A program made the position numbers and the translations under genes. Source: Batillaria attramentaria (taxonomy: Eukaryota > Mollusca > Gastropoda > Batillariidae). From it: a stretch of DNA of 64,000 nucleotides. Positions within the stretch are counted from its first letter, which is position 1, and each line of letters starts with the position of its first letter. The stretch lies in contig JACVVK020000032.1 of NCBI GenBank assembly GCA_018292915.2, positions 963,501-1,027,500 of the forward strand. The letters run 5' to 3'. Shown piece by piece: positions 1 to 10,219 of the stretch. The notes beneath the pieces are model-generated. The model did no database searches. It saw only the letters and a list, made by a program, of their open reading frames with translations, and had not been told where the DNA came from.

Positions 1-2421
1 ACCACATGGAACCTTTGGCAATGGTCACTTCGTCCGATACTGTCACTCGGATCTTATCTCCTTTTTCCAGTTTCCATGCAACTCCTAAGCTGGTTGAGCA
101 TGCACGTAATTCCACACTCAGTGGAATACTGCCATATTTCTCGTAATTTCTTAGCACGTATGCAGTTACGTAGCCATCAAAATTATCCACTGGTCTGTTG
201 CTCATTCTGAAAAACAATGCCGAAATCGCAGTGTAAGATGATTCACGGAATTAGCCGAAGGTGATCGAAGGGCGAAAACCCACCCATTCTCTGTTTTTCT
301 CATTTTCTATGTATTTAGTCTGTTGTCAAATAAAACTAGCCCGACAAATCCTATGATTGACAAAGGCATAGTTCCCAACCCCCAATGTTCAATGGGAATA
401 GGTTCCTACATACCGTGCAAGGTAGGCATGCAGTTACCGAGGATGTGAGAACTGGGCGACAGTGTCGCACTGATACGATCCATGTTCGTCAAGATAGACA
501 GCGAGAATGAGCAGCGAGCCAGACTCTGTCAGGAGCGGGACAGAGTCGCCCCGCATGTACACCGCAAACAAAAAATAACAAAAAATAACAAAAACCAAAA
601 ACAACAGTCTAAACACAAAACAGATCATAAATAACTTGGTCAAAAAAGTAAAGATCGCAAATGTAACAGAAGAAAAGGTGATTTGACAAAGATCATGTTA
701 CAATGTTACACTTCAACCCAAGTACCAGCTAAAAAAAAATCAAATATAAAAAAAATCAGCAGGGTCAGTAGGTGGGTGTCTGAGGGTTTAACGTCCTTTT
801 CCACTCACAAAGTTTACATCAGTCACTGAGGAGTCTATTCGTAAGATTTTGACCAAAACCACCCCCAAGTCATGCGAGCTGGACGCCATCCCGACAGACT
901 TACTGTATGAGTGCATGGATGAAGTCCTCCCTGCTTTAACACACATCATCAACACCTCTCTTGCAGCGGGAGTTGTACCTACTGACTTCAAAATGGCCAT
1001 TGTGAAACCTTTGATAAAAAAGCCATCCCTTGACCCCAATGACCTAAAAAATTATCGTCCTGTGTCCAACCTGTCATTCATTTCAAAACTACTAGAAAAA
1101 GTTGTACTGGCACAGTTACTGGACCATCTCAAACAAAACAACTTATGGCATGTGTTTCAGTCTGCCTATAGACCTGGCCACAGTACGGAAACAGCTCTAG
1201 TCAGAATAACGAATGACATACTTACCGCCAGTGATGATGATCAGGTCTCGCTTCTCACCCTCCTGGACCTCTCAGCAGCGTTTGACACGATTGACCATGA
1301 GATACTCCTCCGTCGTCTTGAGTCTTCCTTTGGTATTCAAGCCACAGCACTCTCCTGGTTTAGGTCGTACGTCACTGATCGACGACAAGCTGTCTCTGTC
1401 CTTGGCTGCCTTTCTACTCAGACCCCTTTACATTACGGCGTCCCTCAAGGCTCTGTCTTAGGCCCTGTTCTGTTCAACCTGTACACACAGCCTCTCTCCA
1501 CCCTCATCACTCAGTGCCGCATTTCCCACCACATGTATGCTGATGATTCTCAGCTATATGACTCTGAGTCGCGCGAGAACATCACCAGTATGATTCACAA
1601 GATGGAAGACTGTGTTGGTGAGGTGAAGGTTTGGATGGCTCAAAATAAACTCCAGTTGAACGAAGGCAAGACCGAGGCAATGCTGGTTGCTTCCTCCACT
1701 CTGCAAAACCCTCCCCAGTCCATAATGGTGGGACAGAACACTATCCCTCTGTCCATCAGTGTTAAAAACCTTGGCGTGTTGCTTGACGGTAGACTGGCCA
1801 TGCAGGACCAGGTGCTCAAGATCTGTCAGTCCGCTTTTCTAGAGCTGAGGAGAATTGGTTCCATCAGGCATCTCCTCACTCAGGACGCTGCAAAAACCCT
1901 GGTCACATCCCTCGTACTATCTAGACTAGATTATTGTAATGCACTGCTAGCTGGTATACCCCCCAATCTTGTTCAGAAACTCCAAAAAGTTCAAAATTGT
2001 GCTGCCCGTCTCATCTGCAGAGCCCCCAAGCGTGATCACATCACTCCGCTTCTTTCCACGCTTCACTGGTTGCCTGTACAGGCCCGTATACAATACAAAA
2101 TAGCTTGCCTGTGCTTCACTTCTCTTGCCGGCACCGCTCCTCCTTACCTGTCTCAACTACTCCATCTATACTGTCCCTCCAGAACTCTCCGATCTTCCTC
2201 CGACACCAGGCTCCTGAGAATTCCACATCGCAAGAAGAAATCCCAAGGACAGCGTGCCTTTGAATATATTGGTCCAGCAGTCTGGAATCAGTTGCCCTTC
2301 CACATCCGTCATGCAAACTCCTACACTTCTTTCAAATCAAATTTAAAAACTTTCCTCTTCCGTTCTGCTACGCCGCCAGAAGAACCTTAGTTGTTTGGAC
2401 GGCGCCAAAGTCACAACCGAC

Positions 2422-2466
<45 letters not shown>

Positions 2467-3102
2467 TCATGTTCCAGTGTCTTATTCTCTTTGTTTACTT
2501 CTGTAAGGCGCCTAGAGCTCCGTACGAGATAAGGCGCCATAAAAATATCCGTTATTATTATTATTATTATATGGGTGATGTCAAGGACGGGGCAACGAGA
2601 ACAGGCCAGCACCACAAATATTTGGCCGTAGCCGGCATTCGAACTCAGGACCCCGAGCATTGAGAGTCCAATGCTCTATCATTTTGTTATCAAGCCTCCC
2701 CTCACCCCCCCCCCCTTTCCAAAATACCCCCCCCCCCCAAAAAAAAAAAAGATAATAAAATGAAAAGCGCTGCAGGTGATACAAACTGATCCAGTATATA
2801 CCGGTTCTCTTGATAAAGTGTGTTCCGTCACCATAGCACGTGCCGAAGTCTACGTTACCAGCGGGGTGTGGGGCCCACTGCTGACTATCAAAGAACATTA
2901 GTGTTTCCTTCTTCTTGCACGTGGTGGCGAACGTGCCCCCAAAGAAAAGTTCAGCTGCTTTCGGGAGGGTTTGGACAGGTCCAACTGAAATATACAAGTT
3001 GGTACTGATGGATGGTTTCTCAAGAGTTGTACATCATGCTATCACCAGAAACAGCTGCCTGTTGTGCACGTGACACATGTATATCGCTGAAAAGGTCAAT
3101 GT

Positions 3103-3135
<33 letters not shown>

Positions 3136-3318
3136 TCTGACATATTATGCCCCTTTCTAGATTTTTCCTCTTACTTATTTTGTGTACATAACTAGAGTTT
3201 TATTCTCTCCATTTGTTTCGTTCTTTCTCTTATTTGGGGTTTGTCTTTCGTAGGTTAGCAACGGCAGGTTGGAATTAAAATGGTTCTTGCACCAAGACTT
3301 TTACCGTTGAGAAATAAA

Positions 3319-3358
<40 letters not shown>

Positions 3359-3398
3359 AAGTTAGAAAATTGACAAAACTTCTACCGTTGATAAATAA

Positions 3399-3466
<68 letters not shown>

Positions 3467-3747
3467 GTAATTGTAGACCGTAAGCCGGCGCTGATTGGCT
3501 CTCAGTCGCAGGTGATAACGTTTTTGGCCAATCAGCGGGCTGTGCTTCGCTATCCTTGTTGACATGCCCGAGTGTCGTTTCTCCGGTAAAGGCAGGCGAC
3601 ACGCGAATAGGAAAGGGCCTGTGAATGAATGAATGTGCTTCGCCGTTGATTCATCGTGTACACTGACACAGAGCAGACACACATCCCTAATGAGGACTTT
3701 AACTGACGTTCATCATCACACCGGCTTACGGTCTGCAAGTAGCCGTT

Positions 3748-3786
<39 letters not shown>

Positions 3787-3898
3787 CACACACACACACA
3801 CACGGACACACACACACACACACACACGCGCGCGCGCGCACGCGTTTACCTTGAGCAAGTATTGCAAGAAGAAGTGTGGCAAAGCAAGCGAATGTCAT
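1..3898 (-). CDS. Secreted C1q/TNF-like protein, partial (runs off left edge)
   Basis: Modelled on the minus strand from spliced pieces. Exon 1 (3898-3850) starts at an ATG and encodes a classic signal peptide (MTFACFATLLLAILAQ), then a GTAAAC donor. Exon 2 (2984 to about 2783) follows a TTTCAG acceptor in phase and contains GNVDFGTCYGDGTHFIKRTG and a GIYW segment. A later exon ends at 438 (GTAACT donor) and contains MRGDSVPLL and LLILAVYLDEHGSYQC. It joins in phase to the last visible exon (206-1, TTTTCAG acceptor), which carries AWKLEKGDKIRVTVSDE. The tG-x-Y and LxxGDxxxV pattern resembles C1q/TNF jelly-roll domains, which in molluscs form large families of secreted lectin-like proteins; this assignment is by eye only. 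The acceptor of the 438 exon is unclear because its upstream side is AT-rich. The 3' end lies outside the window. The intron between exon 2 and the 438 exon holds the nested SINE/LINE. Confidence 0.5.
807..2390 (+). CDS. Reverse transcriptase fragment of the CR1/L2-like LINE
   Basis: One open frame of about 525 codons to a TAG at 2388-2390, with no host start codon; the frame enters from the truncation point and the first upstream in-frame stop is in the flanking SINE. RT blocks in order: [53 protein letters not shown] and the catalytic YADDSQLY. It ends in the usual C-terminal region (HWLPVQARIQYK, AFEYIGPAVWNQLP, FKSNLKTFLFR). The N-terminal endonuclease is missing, so this copy cannot move on its own, but its RT domain has no frameshift. 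Confidence 0.9.
   Translation, partial: TKFTSVTEESIRKILTKTTPKSCELDAIPTDLLYECMDEVLPALTHIINTSLAAGVVPTDFKMAIVKPLIKKPSLDPNDLKNYRPVSNLSFISKLLEKVVLAQLLDHLKQNNLWHVFQSAYRPGHSTETALVRITNDILTASDDDQVSLLTLLDLSAAFDTIDHEILLRRLESSFGIQATALSWFRSYVTDRRQAVSVLGCLSTQTPLHYGVPQGSVLGPVLFNLYTQPLSTLITQCRISHHMYADDSQLYDSESRENITSMIHKMEDCVGEVKVWMAQNKLQLNEGKTEAMLVASSTLQNPPQSIMVGQNTIPLSISVKNLGVLLDGRLAMQDQVLKICQSAFLELRRIGSIRHLLTQDAAKTLVTSLVLSRLDYCNALLAGIPPNLVQKLQKVQNCAARLICRAPKRDHITPLLSTLHWLPVQARIQYKIACLCFTSLAGTAPPYLSQLLHLYCPSRTLRSSSDTRLLRIPHRKKKSQGQRAFEYIGPAVWNQLPFHIRHANSYTSFKSNLKTFLFRSATPPEEP
807..2571 (+). mobile_element. 5'-truncated non-LTR retrotransposon (CR1/L2-like)
   Basis: Contains the C-terminal half of a LINE ORF2, then a 3' UTR with a (GT)n tract (2424-2463), a GGCGCC...GGCGCC hairpin (2508-2538) and an ATT-repeat tail (2551-2570). 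Upstream in-frame sequence stops at a TAA inside the SINE, which marks the truncation point. The short ATT tail and long open frame suggest a fairly young insertion. Confidence 0.85.
2704..2782. repeat. Poly-C and poly-A low-complexity run
   Basis: C-rich blocks followed by an A run inside the intron of the C1q-like gene; no coding signal. Confidence 0.7.
3250..3465 (+). repeat. LINE 3'-end fragments plus (CT)n and (CA)n microsatellites
   Basis: TTAGCAACGGCAGG and TTTTACCGTTGAGAAATAAAG at 3254-3320 match the 3' end of the decayed LINE at 8654-10056 (there TTAGCAACGGCAAG and TTTTACCGTTGACAAATAAAG). A second partial tail (TACCGTTGATAAATAAA) follows at about 3383. CT and CA arrays are attached to these tails. 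Confidence 0.6.
3750..3845. repeat. (CA)n/(CG)n microsatellite in intron 1 of the C1q-like gene
   Basis: Almost pure CA dinucleotides with an alternating CG tail, ending five bases from the donor of the signal-peptide exon. Confidence 0.9.
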
Positions 3899-4940
3899 GT
3901 TTCGTCCTGAAGATTTTCACTTCCCAAGGACAGCAAGCAGTCGAAACCTATCTACACAGGAACGAAAATAGGACACTTATTTTACATCACTCGCCAGCGC
4001 AAATGTTCAGGGAGTTAACTACAAATGTTTTTTTATTTTCCGAAAATAGTAACGAAACACATCGAAAGTGTGAGCGACTTCACACTGCCAAAAACACTCT
4101 CCAGTTACGTCATCAGTCAAAGACGTTCAGAATGTGCGTCATTTCAAACATTTGGAACTCATACATCATGACCGGTGTATAGTTATTTTGGGGGTGGCAT
4201 TCTTCAGCCATTATTAAGCAGATTGCACTTTCGATGGCTGTTTGTGACCAAAGTACAAAAGCGATTTCAGTGAACTTTTGATATGACACCACCGGGATAC
4301 TATTCTTGCGTGTGTACTGTTCTTTCAGAAAAACTATTCACTACTCACAACGCAGCAACTACTCTGAAAAGTACAACCTTAAAATATCCCTCCCCCAGAA
4401 AAGGCTCGCTTGGATATCATATTTCATACTTACCTGCACATGCGGTGACAAGGGAACTTCAAAACACCACAGAAGCTTTTTCTGACTAAACTGTTCGATG
4501 TTCGTAAATGTTTTCCGCGATATATGTCACTTGCAGTGACCTGCTAAGTGCACAAGCAAGTCAAGCATCAAACGTTTATTTGTTTGGTCTAACATATCCA
4601 GTAGTCAAACTTGAAGTGTGTGCCTCATGTTTGACAAAACTCTCAAGATCGGAGAGGACAAAAATCAAGCATCTCTTCTTGAAACCCTACAACTCACCTT
4701 CTTCCCCGACAGGCTGCCACGTTGGAATACCACGCTGGTAGTAGTTGTGAAAGGCGTTGTGTTAACGTAATTCTGACGCAGCCAAACAGATACCGATAAC
4801 TCGACACCACCCTATCAAAACATTACGTCTCACATCCAGTTTACGATTTGGATTTTACTGATGCACTGTTTTCTCTTGATGGACAGAGCACCAAGCTTCT
4901 TTCCTACCTAACTAGAGAGGCAGAAGCCTGCATGGCTCCC
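3899..4940. other. No recognised feature
   Basis: Upstream side of the minus-strand secreted-protein gene, so any promoter would lie here. I see no clear TATA element, repeat family or coding exon. Confidence 0.4.
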
Positions 4941-4944
4941 TTGT

Positions 4945-5592
4945 GACATGGGTCAAGGTCATTCAAAAGAGTATGTTTGTAAAAATCGTATCACAATCTA
5001 TCATCAAGCCGAGTAAGGTGTCTCTGGTGTTCTTAGTTCCTGGCAATATTACAGTTTTGATAAAAATTGTTTGTATAGCCTTGATCTTGGGTCAAGGTCA
5101 TTTAAATAAGATCTCATCAATGTCTATCATGATGCCAAGTTTGACGCCTCTAGTATTTGTAGTTTCTGCAAAAACGGTAATATTGAAATTCAAAGCAGAC
5201 AGCTTTAAAATGGTATGTATGCATAGGTCTTGTCAATGTCTTTTAGCACGCCAGGTTTGGCGCCTCTGTTGTTTGTAGATTATGAGAAAATGCCAATGTT
5301 ACGATTTCACAAAAATAGCTTGTACGGCGTTGACCTTGACACAAGGCCATTGAATACATGTATATCTGTAAAGTTCTTATCAATGTCTATCATCATGCAA
5401 ATTTTAAAACCTCTGGTTTTTGTAGATTCCAAGCAAATGCCAATGTACAAATTTTAAACAGACAGCTTTAGTGACCTTGAGTCAAGGTCATTCAATATGA
5501 AATATTTTGAAAACTTTTACGGCTGTCCATCAGCATGCCAAATTTGGTGCCTATGCTGTTTGTAGATTCTGAGAAAAAGCCAATGTAAAGCC
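4945..5592. repeat. Diverged tandem repeat, about 150-190 bp units
   Basis: Units recur with the landmarks GTCAAGGTCAT (4952, 5093, 5478), ATCAATGTCTATCATCATGC-like text, CCTCTGGT/GTTTGTAGATTCTGAG and AAATGCCAATGT. Roughly four diverged units are visible. Each carries a TCAAGGTCA-type motif, in one case on the other strand (TTGACCTTGAC at about 5329). Confidence 0.75.
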
Positions 5593-5767
5593 TGCTCTTA
5601 ACTGGGAACTGCTGAGCGCCACAGTGTTGTCACAGCACAGTCGTTGCGATCGCTTTGTCGATAGGCCTTGAGAAGTCAGCAGGTCGGCCTCCCCTTGCAT
5701 GGCGTGTTGACACAGAATTTTCGGTCTCCTGAAATTAACTGTTTTCAACGTCCACCACGGCGAAACC

Positions 5768-6922
5768 ATGTCAGCTACTGGACTACCAACTGCTGTCGAA
5801 AAACTACTGGCCACCCTGATGACGGACCACCAAGTTACGTCTTGGAAAGTGACTGGAGAGGGAGAACAATCGGTGGTACATGTAGTTATCCGTCTGAGTA
5901 GCTGTCAACAAGACGGGAGGGCATTACAAGCGACCGGCCACTGGCGAAAGAAAGCCCCAGCGCAAGTACGCCGTGACCAGCAACGAGCAGAGCAGCGAAA
6001 GATCAGGCAACAGCGACCGCAACAACAACAACAACAGCAACAACAACAACAACAGCGTCAACAACAACAACAGATCACGGACACTATTCTGACCTCTGAC
6101 AAACATCCAAGCGTCGACAGCAACAATATCGTTTCCAAAGCCACCGTCACGACCGCCAGTGTGAACACCTTGGGTACAAGCCTTGCACCAGCCAGTGCCA
6201 GTGACAACAAACATGACACAGAAACGGGGGATAAACAGGAAATTCCAGCCGAAACAGAAACAGGTGACTTTGATAATTTTCCTTCGGATCTTTGTTTGCC
6301 ATCTCCGGCTGTTGCTGATAAACGTAACACACTGTCCATGTCATGCTGTGAGCACAGTAACGACACGTTGGTTTCTGCACGTGACACACGCTCGAGCAAC
6401 AGCGATACAGAAACAGTTGTGTCCAGTGAGGCGTGCACGGACATACCAGACGTAGACAATACAACATGCTGTGTAGAGGCAGGGGCACGTGCAAACATGT
6501 GTAGTGATGACGAAACAGAGGATATGTATCTTGAGCGCCTTGTTTCAGAAGCTGGGTATGATGTGGACGACATTAAGTCATATGTTGGCTGTATTACTGA
6601 CAGAATTAAACAGAAACATCTGCGTGACGATCAGAGAAATAGACACATCAAAAAAGGTGTTGTTGACAAGAGAGGTGGTAGGGAGGTCCTGATATGTGAA
6701 AGTGATGACTTTGTGTTACATTATGACTGCATCACGGACGAGCGAGGATGGTTCATCAAGATTTTCTCGAGGAAACATCCAGTAACAGCAAGAGAAGACG
6801 ATTTCATGTCCTGTCTCTACAAGTGGCAACAAGTGGATGACCCAAAGTACGACGACTATTTCCGAGACCTTGACAGTGATTTAACAATTGTGAAAAAACT
6901 TGTGAGAGCCCTCTTGGGATAA
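5768..6922 (+). CDS. Uncharacterised intronless protein with poly-Gln tract
   Basis: An uninterrupted 384-codon frame starting at ATG 5768. Layout: a conserved-looking N-terminal block of about 75 residues (AVEKLLATLMTDHQVTSWKV), a basic stretch WRKKAPAQVRRDQQRAEQR, a Gln-rich run at about residues 79-101, a long acidic Ser/Thr-rich middle, and a compact C-terminal block (DDFVLHYDCITDERGWFIKI) ending in a helix-like VKKLVRALLG. The lack of introns among intron-rich genes, and the small basic region followed by a disordered linker, fit either a retrocopy or an accessory ORF of a mobile element. I do not recognise the family. A TAA follows directly and no polyadenylation signal is obvious nearby. 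Confidence 0.6.
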   Translation: MSATGLPTAVEKLLATLMTDHQVTSWKVTGEGEQSVVHVVIRLSSCQQDGRALQATGHWRKKAPAQVRRDQQRAEQRKIRQQRPQQQQQQQQQQQQRQQQQQITDTILTSDKHPSVDSNNIVSKATVTTASVNTLGTSLAPASASDNKHDTETGDKQEIPAETETGDFDNFPSDLCLPSPAVADKRNTLSMSCCEHSNDTLVSARDTRSSNSDTETVVSSEACTDIPDVDNTTCCVEAGARANMCSDDETEDMYLERLVSEAGYDVDDIKSYVGCITDRIKQKHLRDDQRNRHIKKGVVDKRGGREVLICESDDFVLHYDCITDERGWFIKIFSRKHPVTAREDDFMSCLYKWQQVDDPKYDDYFRDLDSDLTIVKKLVRALLG

Positions 6923-7058
6923 GTGTAGAAAACCTACGTTGAGCTGTTTTCAGTCGCCGACCTTCTGCGACTTTATTCCTGACAGTGGTGTAGTCAGTGA
7001 ATCCCAGTGTCTCCCGGCTCGGTGCTCCGGTCGTGTAGGCTGTGTCGGATGCTGATAC

Positions 7059-7230
7059 ACCGGACATAAACACATTACAATCACGTGGTGCGAAGGGTCA
7101 GCTCAGCTATTTAAATTTCGGAATTTAGAATTGCATTTATTTTTCAAATTTGGTGGGCTGCACATTTCCAAAGCAGAGGGAGAGGAAGCCGGAGGACCCG
7201 GAGAGAACCCCCGACGATCGGCCCGAATGA
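7059..7230 (-). mobile_element. SINE-B copy 1, internal fragment
   Basis: GGACATAAACACATTACAAT through GATCGGCCCGAATGA matches the middle of the fuller copy at 38559-38955. Both the hairpin/ATT end and the tRNA-like head are missing. Confidence 0.8.
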
Positions 7231-7323
7231 ATTATGATTTTCTTTTCTTTTCTTTTTAGTGAGGCCACTGGTGCACCACCCCAAACTTAAACAGAATAAG
7301 TTGACGTAACTAAGTCCATGAGA

Positions 7324-7497
7324 AGGTAGGTAGGTAGGTGTTTGGGGGTTTAACGTCCTTTTCCACCACATAGGGTGATATCAAAGACGGGGCAACGATG
7401 AAAAAGCCAGAACAAATATTTGGCCCCAGCGGGGATCGAACTCACGACCCGAGCATTAGAAGTCCAACACTCTACCATTCGACCACCCCGGCTCCCC
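7324..7497 (-). mobile_element. SINE-A copy 2, near full length
   Basis: Reads on the minus strand as a tRNA-like head (GGGGAGCCGGGGTGGTCGAA, A-box region; TGAGTTCGATCCCC, B-box region), then the family body (AAATATTTG, CGTTGCCCCGTCTTTGATAT), ending GGACGTTAAACCCC plus a CACCTACC-type tail. Not a functional tRNA: the acceptor stem cannot pair. Confidence 0.88.
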
Positions 7498-7640
7498 TAA
7501 GTCCATGAGAATAACACAAGAGAATAACAACACAGTCATAGGGCTTCCCAAAACAGGGATCCTGGGCATAAATGGGTTTTCACAGACGCCCAGCTCCAGA
7601 AAAACTGCTTTGGTCGACACAATCATGCTGACAGTTGTTA

Positions 7641-8046
7641 AAGATCTAAGCTCCCCCCCCCCCCCCCCACACACACACACAAAAAGCTTTCCGAAGTGTG
7701 AAAAAAAGTTTACAGAGTCGACCGTGCTAGCACAGTCAACTCTGTCACAGCTGTCACCCCAATATAAGCCAAGGGCAGCCTGATTCACAGCTCAGTTTGC
7801 GTTTTGACACTGAGCGAGAAAGATCGTGCAGCACTCAACATCCCAGCGCTGGACACTGTAGCGATGTGTATCGCTCACTGACCATAAGCCAAATAATGTC
7901 ACGGCAAACTCGTGCTCTGGTTTTATAAGGGTCCCCGAAGCGCTGAAAACTCTGCAACTGTGACAGAGTTGACTGTGCTTGCACGGTCGACTCTGTAATT
8001 TTTTTTTCACACGTCGGAAAGCTTTTTGTTGGGAGCGTAGATCTGT
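7641..8046. mobile_element. Foldback element (MITE-like)
   Basis: Left arm AGATCTAAGCTCCC, then (C)n(CA)n, AAAAAGCTTTCCGAAGTGTG and ACAGAGTCGACCGTGCTAGC. The right arm is its reverse complement (7961-8046, ending GGGAGCGTAGATCT). Each arm is about 70 bp apart from the C/CA expansion. A relative of the right half is at 51388-51540. Confidence 0.8.
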
Positions 8047-8514
8047 AAGCTGTTCTGTGAAGGAGACAATCTGGTACTCTTGGTGCTGGGATTCAGTTGA
8101 CATCAGGCCTCTTCATAGTTCACTATGACAGTACATGTAGTTGGAAGCCTCCGTCCTGACTGATGTATGTGGAAAGACTTTAGGCTGACTACTGTAGTGC
8201 ACAATCTTCTGGTGTGAGTAGGGGTGTGCGTGTGTGGAGGGGGGGGGAGGAGGGGTGGAGACGCTTGTAGGGATAGCAAGGAAGGATGGAAGGGTTAAAG
8301 ATAAGCCCCATGTACAACTGTAGCACTGGACGGGGATGGGGTTGACTGGGGGGACACAGTACTTCCAAAGCAGTTCTGCAGTTCTTGTGCGTTTTCTAAC
8401 CCCTTATTTCTAAATTCCTTGCATGGAAATGCCGGTTGCACATGTCAAAACAAGAAATATGCTTTTCCAATAATGAATGTGAAGTTTAGGTACTAAGCCT
8501 TTTTCACCGCACAT
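8047..8514. other. No recognised feature
   Basis: Unique-looking sequence with a short G-rich patch (8238-8260); no gene or repeat recognised. Confidence 0.4.
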
Positions 8515-8653
8515 CAGGGCCCATATGTAAGAGTCGAGGTTAGGGCTTTTAGCCCTGGGTTAGAGTCTAATCTCAAACTAAACTAGCTCTAGGGTTAAAT
8601 TTTCTGTTGTTTTTTTGTTTTAAATCAAGAAGCGGGCACATTCCAGCAAGGTG

Positions 8654-9906
8654 ATACGTCAGTATCTTTGTGATTCTAGTGATGTACCATTTGTTTTAAT
8701 CATACTTAGCGGAGAGAAGACAGAAAGTACTGCTAAATGGATGTTACTCTAGTGAAGGTTTAGTAAAAAAAAATATGGCGTTCCCCAGGGCTCTGTCTTA
8801 GGACCTTTGCTTTTTTGTATATTCATAAATGATCTTCCTTTCCATTTTACTAGTGAGATCACATGTGACATGTTTGCCGATGACACAACTATCCACACCC
8901 CTGATAAAAAACATTGAGGTTGTCAGTCAACGTCTAAATCAAAGTTTACATGAAGTTTCAAGCTGGTGTGCTACAAATGCCATGGTACTGAACCCATCTA
9001 AAACCGAGTGCATGGTACTTGCTACACGCCAAAAACACCATCTGGCCCCCCTGTCCCTAAATTTGTCCATCAACGGCAAACAGATTAAACAGGTAGCGCA
9101 GCATCGCTTACTCGGGCTAACTGTTGACAATCAACTTCAGTGGCAGCCGCACATCAGCAATGTCTGTAAAGTTGTCTCCAAAAATCTCTACTTATTGTCC
9201 CGGTTGAAGTCCATCACTACCACTGAGACTCGTAGAATGTTCTACAACGCCCACATTAAGTCTCATATCGATTATTCCTCGACAGTATGGGATGGTTCAG
9301 GTGACGTTCATTTGAAGAGGCTGAACTCTCTTTGCACAGAAGAGCTGCAAAGCTGATCTTACCAAACCCAGCACTGTCAACAGATCAAAAACTCAATGCG
9401 CTAGAAATATTCCCCTTAAAACAACATTATCGGTTTAATAAGGGTGTCCTTGTATACAAAATGTGCAAGGAATTAAGTCCACCATACCTTAGATGTCTAG
9501 CTTCAGAACTAATGTCCCATCATTCCAGACTGGGGCTATACCTGAGGCCTAGAATAGATATCTACAAAACCAGTTTAACTTTTTCTGGAGTGCACTTTGG
9601 AATACACTTCCCATCCATATTAGAAACGCCAAAACACTCTCTTCCTTTAAGAGCAGCCTCTTCAAACATCTAATGCATGCCGGTTCGCAGCCACGTCCGT
9701 AAACGACACCATGCATCCGACCACTCATGTTGGTACATGAATAGTATGTGTGTATTGATACCTATATACTGTTACGTGTATGTGTTGCTTATATACTGTG
9801 CCTTTTACTTCTCATGTGTTTTGCATGGTACCTATATCCTTTTGTATGTCGTGTCTGCAGTGTGAGCGGACGTCAGTAGTAGATAGATAGTTAGAGAGAG
9901 AGTCGG

Positions 9907-9963
<57 letters not shown>

Positions 9964-10056
9964 CATTAGCAACGGCAAGAATGAAAACTGGACCAATGTC
10001 TTTTACCGTTGACAAATAAAGTTTCATTTCATTTCAAAGTTTCATTTCATTCATTT
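8654..10056 (+). mobile_element. Decayed non-LTR retrotransposon with 7-bp target-site duplication
   Basis: CAAGGTG occurs at 8647-8653 and again at 10057-10063, exactly where the TIR element is split. The body holds the C-terminal half of a LINE ORF2, a 3' UTR with a long (GT)n tract (9911-9961), then TTAGCAACGGCAAG, ACCGTTGACAAATAAAG and a (TTTCA)n-like tail. Confidence 0.9.
8702..9675 (+). pseudogene. Reverse transcriptase pseudogene, at least four frameshifts
   Basis: Recognisable blocks lie in different frames: [81 protein letters not shown], and finally LWNTLPIHIRNAKTLSSFK. Frame changes lie at A-runs near 8767 and 8910, near 9335 and near 9570. The sequence differs from the LINE at 807-2571, so it is a second family. 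Confidence 0.85.
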
Positions 10057-10219
10057 CAAGGTGCCTAAGGTGTCATAGAAGGATGTTTTCTTCCTTTCTT
10101 CGATTCCTTTTTCAGTTTAATTTTGCTTTTGGGTTTCTTTTGTCCTAGCGGCCTTGGTTAGGCCCGTAGACGTGGGTGAAATTAACCTCGACTTTTACAT
10201 ACGGGCCCTGTTTTACAAA

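Larger units (their letters stand above)
768..2703 (-). mobile_element. SINE-A copy 1, split by a LINE insertion
   Basis: The two halves of a minus-oriented tRNA-derived SINE lie at 768-806 (GGTTTAACGTCCTTTTCCAC) and about 2572-2703 (TGATGTCAAGGACGGGGCAA, then the B-box region GCATTCGAACTC). Other copies in the window carry these segments contiguously, so the 807-2571 LINE inserted within the SINE. The head has decayed where the A box should be. Confidence 0.8.
8515..10219. mobile_element. TIR element interrupted by a LINE
   Basis: Left end CAGGGCCCATATGTAAGAGT and right end ACTTTTACATACGGGCCCTG (10200-10219) are inverted copies, and the subterminal AGTCGAGGTTA is also inverted. The uninterrupted relative at 53541-53815 is about 275 bp, which shows that 8654-10056 is inserted sequence. 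Confidence 0.85.

Noticed and set aside
3255..3882. Minus-strand Cys/Val and Arg/Glu repeat frames
   Set aside because: Microsatellite translations ((GT)n, (GA)n).
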